DNA from: Candidatus Zhuqueibacterota bacterium
GTDB taxonomy: Bacteria > SM23-31
Direction: 5' to 3'
Length of the DNA stretch: 8,006 nt
Assembly (NCBI GenBank): GCA_022562855.1
Contig: JADFON010000071.1
Coordinates: 1 to 8,006, forward strand
Each line of letters starts with the position of its first letter. The stretch's first letter is position 1. Positions 1-4,142 of the stretch are shown here, one piece after another. Both the position numbers and the translations under genes were made by a program. The notes below the pieces were generated by a model that was given only the letters and a program-made list of their open reading frames with translations, was not told the DNA's origin and did not search any database.

Positions 1-1
1 A

Positions 2-670
2 CTTACGACGAATCGGTCGATATTCTTTCCGATTCTCAACTTCATGAACGTGAAGTATTATATCTCTACCGGTCAGAAGAAGGACCCGAATTTACTTCTA
101 ATAAGCGTATCGGGTCAGCATTTTGTGTACGAAAATCTGGCGGCGCATCCTTACTTTGATTTTGTTCACCGGTACAGGGTTATTGAGAATCCCGATGAAG
201 CGCTTGCAACGGTGCTTGGTCCGGCATTCTCTGCAAAACAGGAGGTGATTCTTGAAAAAGCCCCGCCCGATTTTGCAGTTTCGGGTGTAGATTCAGCAGC
301 TTTGTCAAGTGTTCAGGATGAGATCGAATATTTAGGTGTAAGGGACTTTTACAGTCCTATTCAAAATACATTTCAATTTCGTGTACGCGCCGAACATCCG
401 GGATTTGTTTTGCTTTCAAATAACTACCACTACCAATGGAAAGCGACGGTAGATGGAACGGATACGGAAATTTATCAGGCAAACTATCTATGGATGGGAG
501 TTTTTGTCCCGGAGGGCGATCATGATGTCGTGTTTACCTTTAATCCTTCTGAAATACTGTACAGTAGAATGGCAAGCTTCATAGGTATGCTTATATTTGG
601 AATTTTATTAGTCGTGACTTTTGCCCTGGAGAAGCGGGCTCCTAAAATGGAGAGTACAATTCCGGAGTAG
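2..670 (+). CDS. YfhO-family membrane protein, C-terminal part (gene starts outside window)
   Basis: The reading frame is open from the left edge (codons from position 2), so the ATG at 44 is probably internal. It falls inside the phrase ILNFMNVKYYIS, which matches the 'LLNVKY' stretch that normally precedes the extracytoplasmic C-terminal domain of YfhO proteins. The visible part then has the typical beta-rich tail: 'HPGFVLLSNNYHYQWKATVDG' type sequence (from about residue 118 after the ATG), a 'YLWMGVFVPEGDHDVVFTFNP' type stretch, and one final hydrophobic helix (MASFIGMLIFGILLVVTFAL) before a short charged tail. YfhO proteins are large multi-spanning proteins of GT-C type; in Bacillus subtilis YfhO is linked to glycosylation of lipoteichoic acid. 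The role here is unknown. The gene ends 46 bp from the stop of a converging gene, and I see no clear terminator between them. Family assignment is by recognition of these motifs; the substrate cannot be told. Confidence 0.8.
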   Translation, partial: LTTNRSIFFPILNFMNVKYYISTGQKKDPNLLLISVSGQHFVYENLAAHPYFDFVHRYRVIENPDEALATVLGPAFSAKQEVILEKAPPDFAVSGVDSAALSSVQDEIEYLGVRDFYSPIQNTFQFRVRAEHPGFVLLSNNYHYQWKATVDGTDTEIYQANYLWMGVFVPEGDHDVVFTFNPSEILYSRMASFIGMLIFGILLVVTFALEKRAPKMESTIPE

Positions 671-716
671 AAGAATTCGCATTTATTGAGGTGGAATTAT
701 TTTACCGGTTTCCTGC

Positions 717-1412
717 TTATACGAATTTATTTCTGATAAAGAACCGCATTGACACGTAAAACCTTCCAAGCCAATTTACCTGCACCAAAAGTGTGGAAAT
801 GAACATACCGAACATCAGGGGATGCATAGTCAATATCGCTTTCAATGGATAATACAAAAGTGCGCATATAATTACTATTTCGTAATGCCAGGTATCCATT
901 TTTGATGCAAGCTGGTATATTCGGGTTTGTTTTATTTTGTTATTATCTTCCTGGAGTCTGTCCATAACATGGTCCGGCGATTTGTCCTCCAGGTTCATTG
1001 TAAGGATCGCCCTGTCGGCAAACTTAGCATATACCGTAAAAAAGAGGAGGATCCAGATAAGAATGTCTCCCGTTTCCCTCCACACTCCAAGAGCTATAAA
1101 AAGACCGAATATTCCGCTCGTACCAATGATAAGACGGTCGCCGATAACTTCGATCCAGTGACCGTATTGACTGGTCGTGCCCCGCACCCGTGCGAGCGCC
1201 CCGTCGGTCCGGTCAAGCCAGTATAGAAATTCGTTTAATAGAGCGCCGACAACATAATAAAATCCGCCATAATAGAAACAGGCAAACTGAGGAATGCACC
1301 CTATCAACCGAAAGTATGATATTCCATTCGGTGTTATCCACATTACATTTTCCAGCTTCTCGGCAAGCCACTGCCCCCATTTGATGTAAAAATTGTCATA
1401 CCAGTCAAGCAT
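717..1412 (-). CDS. CDP-alcohol phosphatidyltransferase family membrane protein
   Basis: A 231-residue integral membrane protein of the family that transfers a phospho-alcohol group from a CDP-alcohol (such as CDP-diacylglycerol) to a second alcohol in phospholipid or related lipid synthesis. The signature D-x2-D-G-x2-A-R-x8-G-x3-D-x3-D is present as D67, D70-G71, A74-R75, G84, E88, D92: the third Asp is Glu. The codon is GAA (1149-1151 read on the minus strand), so this is not a translation slip. Hydrophobic segments lie at about residues 33-60, 93-112, 114-130, 175-195 and 197-215, with a long charged loop at 140-172, as expected for the family. The ATG at 1412 has an AGGA (1420-1423) seven bases upstream, which supports this start. 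An IS481-type element begins about 45 bp upstream, so the native promoter may have been displaced. The alcohol substrates cannot be predicted: it resembles neither PgsA nor PssA closely enough to name. Confidence 0.85.
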   Translation of the reverse strand: MLDWYDNFYIKWGQWLAEKLENVMWITPNGISYFRLIGCIPQFACFYYGGFYYVVGALLNEFLYWLDRTDGALARVRGTTSQYGHWIEVIGDRLIIGTSGIFGLFIALGVWRETGDILIWILLFFTVYAKFADRAILTMNLEDKSPDHVMDRLQEDNNKIKQTRIYQLASKMDTWHYEIVIICALLYYPLKAILTMHPLMFGMFISTLLVQVNWLGRFYVSMRFFIRNKFV

Positions 1413-1457
1413 AGTTTAATCCTGTAATAATGATTAATATGTACTGCTTTGTCAAGG

Positions 1458-1469
1458 TGTTTACACTTT
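1458..1469. repeat. Left terminal inverted repeat of the IS481-type element
   Basis: TGTTTACACTTT. It matches the right end (2581-2592, read on the minus strand) at 10 of 12 positions and begins with the TGT expected for this family. It covers the end of the transposase gene. A second TGT at 1450 (TGTCAAGG) gives a weaker alternative alignment. Confidence 0.5.
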
Positions 1470-2460
1470 AGGCTGATTTTTTATGCAAGAGATATAGTTC
1501 AGCGGGTACTCTACCCTTTGTTCTTTTTCCCTGATGTGTTCTTTGATAATTGTATGTTCTCAGGTACGTTTCTAAGTCATCGTTGAGTTGTTCAAGCGTT
1601 TCGTAGATCCGTGTTCTGAATGCGAGTTGATAGAACTCTTCGAGTATAGTACGGTTGAGCCGTTCGCATGCTCCGTTCGTCCACGGATGCCTCACTTTAG
1701 TGAGCCGGTGTTTGACATTGAGTTCACGAAGCAGCCGCTCGAAGCTGTGGTTTTTCGACGCATGATGTGTGGTGAATTCTAAGCCGTTGTCAGTCAAGAC
1801 TGACTCTACCTCTACATCCTGGCTGTTGTTATACACATGCATCATGAAATCGCAGGCAGATCGTGCTGATTTATCGGTATAGAGCTTTGCCCAGGCATAT
1901 GATGAGTAGGTATCGATGGCAGTGATCTGGAATATGCGCCCAACACCCTTGAGCGTGCCGACATAAAAAACATCCATGCCCACGATATGACCGGGATAAC
2001 GGGTATCTAGCGACCGTGTTTTTGCTCTGTCTTTTGCACGTTCAAGATCGGACGGTGTCGTAACGATACCGTGCTTGATCCTGATATGTTCAAGCCTCAT
2101 CTTACGAGTGTTTAAGTTCTTTCTTCTCAGCACGTTATAGACTGCTGAGGGCGTTACCGTAATCGCGTTCCGCTTCATCTCGTTTGCAATGCGAACAGGC
2201 CCGTATGAGGGATGTTCTTCGATGAATTCGAGTATCGCAGCCTCAACATCCATAGGCGTCTGGTTCGGTTGTGCCGAAGCACCGCGAGAAATGTTCATTA
2301 AACCGATGTTTCCATATACATCATGTCGTCGCTTCCATTTATAGAACCACGTTCTGGAACGATTGAACCGTTTGCATAAGGATGTCACACGTATACGATG
2401 ATTCAGATAATACTTGATTATGTGCAGTCTGTCAACGTACATTTGGGTATTGCTTGTCAT
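1468..2460 (-). CDS. IS481-family DDE transposase
   Basis: Encodes the transposase that cuts and rejoins the ends of the surrounding insertion sequence. I choose the ATG at 2460 (330 residues) because GGAGGT (2465-2470) lies four bases upstream. The frame is open further up to an ATG at 2532, but those 24 residues are hydrophobic and have no ribosome site. In the 330-residue numbering, a helix-turn-helix region covers about 9-46 (VTSLCKRFNRSRTWFYKWKRRH), a second DNA-binding part with 'HPSYGPVRIANEMKR' lies at about 83-97, and the integrase core follows with D163 (GMDVFY), D224 (LTDNGLEF) and E266 (WTNGACERLNR). The catalytic triad and the C-terminal 'YNYQRTHQGK' are intact, and I see no frameshift or stop, so the protein could be active. 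A single uninterrupted ORF of this length separates it from two-ORF IS3 elements, which share the core. Confidence 0.93.
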   Translation of the reverse strand: MTSNTQMYVDRLHIIKYYLNHRIRVTSLCKRFNRSRTWFYKWKRRHDVYGNIGLMNISRGASAQPNQTPMDVEAAILEFIEEHPSYGPVRIANEMKRNAITVTPSAVYNVLRRKNLNTRKMRLEHIRIKHGIVTTPSDLERAKDRAKTRSLDTRYPGHIVGMDVFYVGTLKGVGRIFQITAIDTYSSYAWAKLYTDKSARSACDFMMHVYNNSQDVEVESVLTDNGLEFTTHHASKNHSFERLLRELNVKHRLTKVRHPWTNGACERLNRTILEEFYQLAFRTRIYETLEQLNDDLETYLRTYNYQRTHQGKRTKGRVPAELYLLHKKSA

Positions 2461-2580
2461 AGGCACCTCCATATGTTTTGCATGGTAACAAAACAGTACA
2501 AAAGTGCCAACAATTATGCAAGCGATTCTCAAGGGATAGGCTCGCCTATCCCTTGTACGTTAAAAAACCTCAAACATGTA

Positions 2581-2592
2581 AAACTGTCAACA
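2581..2592. repeat. Right terminal inverted repeat of the IS481-type element
   Basis: Read on the minus strand it is TGTTGACAGTTT, the partner of 1458-1469. It lies about 120 bp upstream of the transposase start, leaving room for a promoter within the element. Confidence 0.5.
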
Positions 2593-2659
2593 CGTAGATA
2601 AAATACTACAAATAATACATAACCGGCTCGCCATCCGTAGCTCCGGATATAAATAAAAA

Positions 2660-2688
2660 GTCCTCCTTCGCATAAGGCTATGGAGGAC
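2660..2688 (-). terminator. Rho-independent terminator after tmRNA
   Basis: On the minus strand a 7-bp stem GTCCTCC/GGAGGAC with a 15-base loop is followed at once by CTTTTTATTTATA. This is a classic intrinsic terminator, about 45 bases past the tmRNA 3' end and reading in the same direction. It is the natural end of the ssrA transcript. Confidence 0.75.
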
Positions 2689-2695
2689 ACTATCT

Positions 2696-2730
2696 TTCGC
2701 TCCGGACTGAGAATAATTGTCCGGAGCGAA
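2696..2730 (-). other. 12-bp perfect hairpin immediately after the tmRNA 3' end
   Basis: TTCGCTCCGGAC and GTCCGGAGCGAA form a perfect 12-bp stem around an 11-base loop, starting three bases beyond the CCA end of the tmRNA. No T-tract follows on the minus strand (GATAGTG...), so it is not a simple terminator on its own. It may shield the precursor or act as a stop for 3' trimming, with the true terminator 8 bases further on. The function is inferred; the structure is directly visible. Confidence 0.6.
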
Positions 2731-2733
2731 GGT

Positions 2734-3149
2734 TGGTGGAGACGGCGGGAATCGAACCCGCGTCCGAAAAAGAGGCATTAACGGCGTCTACATGCGTAGA
2801 TTATGGTTGATATTCCCTGTTACACCGCCCACAATCAGGCAGCGCATCAGGTATCCCGGAGGTTCCCATTAAGGGAAAAGATCACCGTCCTTCCGGGAGA
2901 AGGACCGGGTCACCCCTGTTAAAAGTCGACGCTGTCCGTTACCCCCAACAGGGCGGAGGCGAACGTCAGCGGGTCAGCTATTAAGCTGCCAGTGCGTAAT
3001 TATTATCTGCACTTGAATTTGTGTTCCAGCCGTTTTATCCCGTCACGTAGTGGTTACCACGTGAGAAGGATGGCTTGCGCCACGAGTCTGCCGGAAACTC
3101 GGCATGCAACCGCAAAATTCTCGATCCCGTCGAAGCCAAATTCGTCCCC
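2734..3149 (-). ncRNA. ssrA: tmRNA (one-piece, 10Sa RNA)
   Basis: Transfer-messenger RNA, which with SmpB rescues stalled ribosomes and tags the unfinished protein for proteolysis. The 5' end GGGGACG (3143-3149) pairs with CGTCTCC (2738-2744) to form a seven-pair acceptor stem containing the G3-U wobble that marks alanine charging. The discriminator A and an encoded CCA (2734-2736) follow. The T-arm GCGGG-TTCGATT-CCCGC and the conserved 5' stretch TTCGACGGG are present. The resume codon GCA lies at 3008-3010, and the template reads A-D-N-N-Y-A-L-A-A, then TAA TAG (2978-2983). With the untemplated alanine the tag is AADNNYALAA. Downstream, CCCTGTT/AACAGGG and GTCCTTC/GAAGGAC pairings fit the usual pseudoknots. 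Length about 416 nt, slightly long for a one-piece tmRNA. A -10 box lies upstream and hairpins lie downstream. Confidence 0.97.
2978..3010 (-). other. tmRNA tag reading frame (ADNNYALAA)
   Basis: Nine sense codons (GCA GAT AAT AAT TAC GCA CTG GCA GCT) and two tandem stops (TAA TAG) inside the tmRNA. The C-terminal YALAA is the standard degron recognised by ClpXP and related proteases. Confidence 0.95.
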
Positions 3150-3155
3150 ATGTTT

Positions 3156-3161
3156 ATTATA
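3156..3161 (-). promoter_or_regulatory. -10 box of the ssrA promoter
   Basis: On the minus strand a perfect TATAAT ends six bases before the first G of the mature tmRNA (3149), the spacing expected if transcription starts at or near the mature 5' end. No good -35 is visible at 16-18 bases upstream (GATAAA region, 3179-3184). A second TATAAT lies about ten bases further upstream and could serve a longer precursor. Confidence 0.5.
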
Positions 3162-3240
3162 CGCTAAATTATACAAATTTTATCCGTAAAAATCTACTTT
3201 TTTTGATGTTTAATCAGAATACTATTGTTAAGTCACGTAA

Positions 3241-3391
3241 AATATGTTGGGATATATCATTGTGCCGCTGAACATCCCCCTTATTCCCCCTTCGAAGGGG
3301 GAATTCCCGTTCGGTCGAAGTAGCTTTAGGATTCCCCCTTTTTAAAGGGGGATGATGGGGGATTTAAAACATTATTTTACCCAACATTATT
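3241..3391. repeat. MITE-like nested inverted-repeat element
   Basis: Two imperfect 36-bp arms face each other. The left arm (about 3272-3307) contains ATCCCCCTTATTCCCCCTT and AAGGGGGAATTCC. The right arm (about 3329-3365) contains GGATTCCCCCTTTT, AAAGGGGGATGATGGGGGAT. Read on the other strand the right arm nearly equals the left. Each arm is itself a hairpin (CCCCCTTCGAAGGGGG; CCCCCTTTTTAAAGGGGG), with about 21 bases between arms. Outside them AATATGTTGGG (3241-3251) faces CCCAACATTATT (3380-3391), giving terminal inverted repeats. There is no coding capacity. This fits a non-autonomous palindromic element of the kind dispersed in many genomes; only one copy is in this window, so dispersal is inference. 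The right end touches the sigma-factor fragment. Confidence 0.65.
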
Positions 3392-3393
3392 AG

Positions 3394-3657
3394 ATTGAAT
3401 TAGTACTAGGAATTACTCTTGGAGACCTGATAAATGAAGGAAACCTCGGTTTAATAAGAGCTACAAAAAGATTTGACGAAACACGCGGGTTTAAATTCAT
3501 TTCTTATTCAGATTGGTGGATTCGTCAGGCAATCTTGCAGGCGCTTGCCGAACAGTCTCGTGCAGTACGTCTTCCGCTTAACCGTGTCGGTGCACTCAAC
3601 AAGACCGGTAAAGCCTTCAGAATCTTCGAACATAGTTTTGACAACGTTATTTGCTAA
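3394..3657 (+). pseudogene. Orphan fragment of an RpoD-type sigma-70 factor (regions 2.1 to 3.0)
   Basis: A frame open between a TAG (3391) and a TAA (3655) encodes about 87 residues. From 3418 it reads as the core of a primary sigma factor: [20 protein letters not shown], then [20 protein letters not shown], then [20 protein letters not shown] and NKTGKAF. These match region 2.1-2.4 (core binding and -10 recognition) and the start of region 3.0. It lacks region 1, the N-terminal part of region 2, and all of regions 3.1 to 4.2; it has no start codon in frame before the conserved part and no ribosome site. In the -10-binding helix the usual YA(V/T)WWIRQ reads YSDWWIRQ. After [11 protein letters not shown] the similarity fades and a stop follows. 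This is a double-ended gene fragment, presumably left from a duplicated or displaced rpoD-like gene. The inverted-repeat element abuts its left end, which hints that the element was involved in the break. Confidence 0.85.
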
Positions 3658-3809
3658 ACTAAGCGAATTGTCCCCCCTGTCTGTGACGCCTCACGAATTT
3701 TTCTGTCCGCCTGTAAAATCTGATTAAGCAGCGCCTCGTACCGATCCACATTAATCCCGCCTATCTTCCAAAAAAGCATAGATGTTTGGGTTCGAAAGCT
3801 CGCTTCCAT
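3654..3809 (-). CDS. Possible small ORF or gene remnant, unknown
   Basis: From the ATG at 3809 the minus strand encodes 51 residues ([20 protein letters not shown], then [20 protein letters not shown] and a short tail). The frame stays open upstream to a stop at 3918-3920, giving up to 88 codons without another ATG. The composition (amphipathic, charged helices at the C-terminal end) looks more protein-like than random, but I recognise no family and there is no clear ribosome site. Its stop codon overlaps the stop of the sigma fragment on the other strand, so the two remnants meet end to end. It may be the 3' end of a broken gene. Confidence 0.25.
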   Translation of the reverse strand: MEASFRTQTSMLFWKIGGINVDRYEALLNQILQADRKIREASQTGGTIRLV

Positions 3810-3930
3810 CTCAATATGCTCAAACCTGAGGTAGTCCTTCCGGGCAAAGAATGATGAAGGTAGAAAAATGCTAAACAGCGATTTTATACTAGCTTTTTTC
3901 GCGTAGAAAAGTAATTTTTATTTGAGGCGA

Positions 3931-4050
3931 ATGAGCAGTTTCATCAGCCTGTACAATCGGTTCGATATCACGATTTTACAGGGAATTGTCAAGGGTATAG
4001 AGAAATTTTCAATTTTAGAAAATTTGTTTGCCGGATTTTTTTTAAAATAA
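3931..4050 (+). CDS. Possible 39-residue ORF or gene tail, unknown
   Basis: ATG at 3931 preceded by GAGG (3924-3927, three bases away), ending TAA 4048-4050. The peptide (MSSFISLYNRFDITILQGIV, then KGIEKFSILENLFAGFFLK) is amphipathic. It faintly recalls the C-terminal helix of NuoL-type proton-pump subunits ('IDGIVNGI.KF'), which may be chance. It lies 92 bp before the large MFS/spermidine-synthase gene on the same strand. The evidence is weak: it could be a remnant or an accidental frame in AT-rich DNA. Confidence 0.2.
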   Translation: MSSFISLYNRFDITILQGIVKGIEKFSILENLFAGFFLK

Positions 4051-4084
4051 TTGATAAAATTATGCCTCAGTGGTGTATTTAGAG

Positions 4085-4142
4085 TATAATTTTGTATATT
4101 TTGTTGTATGTAGATACTACTTAAAATAATAACGGAAGGAAT
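4085..4142 (+). promoter_or_regulatory. Possible -10 box and leader of the MFS/spermidine-synthase gene
   Basis: A perfect TATAAT at 4085-4090 lies in AT-rich DNA 52 bp before the ATG; no convincing -35 stands 16-18 bases upstream. GGAAGGA (4134-4140) immediately before the ATG at 4143 is the ribosome site, with GGA about six bases from the start codon. The promoter is tentative; the ribosome site is good. Confidence 0.35.

Larger units (their letters stand above)
1458..2592 (-). mobile_element. IS481-type insertion sequence
   Basis: The element is about 1.13 kb with one transposase gene on the minus strand. The proposed ends are imperfect inverted repeats starting with TGT, as is usual for IS481: left end TGTTTACACTTT (1458-1469), and right end TGTTGACAGTTT read on the minus strand (2581-2592), matching at 10 of 12 positions. 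The left repeat overlaps the transposase stop codon. I find no target-site duplication: left flank ...TCAAGG, right flank CGTAGA... Either the ends have drifted, the true ends lie a few bases away (another TGT starts at 1450), or the flanks have been rearranged. The element separates the tmRNA gene from the phosphatidyltransferase gene. Family assignment is firm from the transposase; the exact boundaries are tentative. Confidence 0.7.

Noticed and set aside
927-1384. Plus-strand frames of 64-99 codons
   Set aside because: Antisense to the phosphatidyltransferase gene, whose catalytic motif and ribosome site show the true strand.
2734-2770. Apparent tRNA 3' half (T-arm and CCA)
   Set aside because: No anticodon or D-arm at tRNA distance; the partner acceptor strand is about 400 bases away, which identifies tmRNA.
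2587-2778. Minus-strand 63-codon frame
   Set aside because: It runs through the 3' end of tmRNA and its hairpins, so it is a chance frame over RNA sequence.
3272-3365. CRISPR-like or terminator reading of the C/G-rich repeats
   Set aside because: Only two units, in inverted rather than direct orientation, with no regular spacers; each hairpin lacks a clean T-tract in the direction of a gene end.
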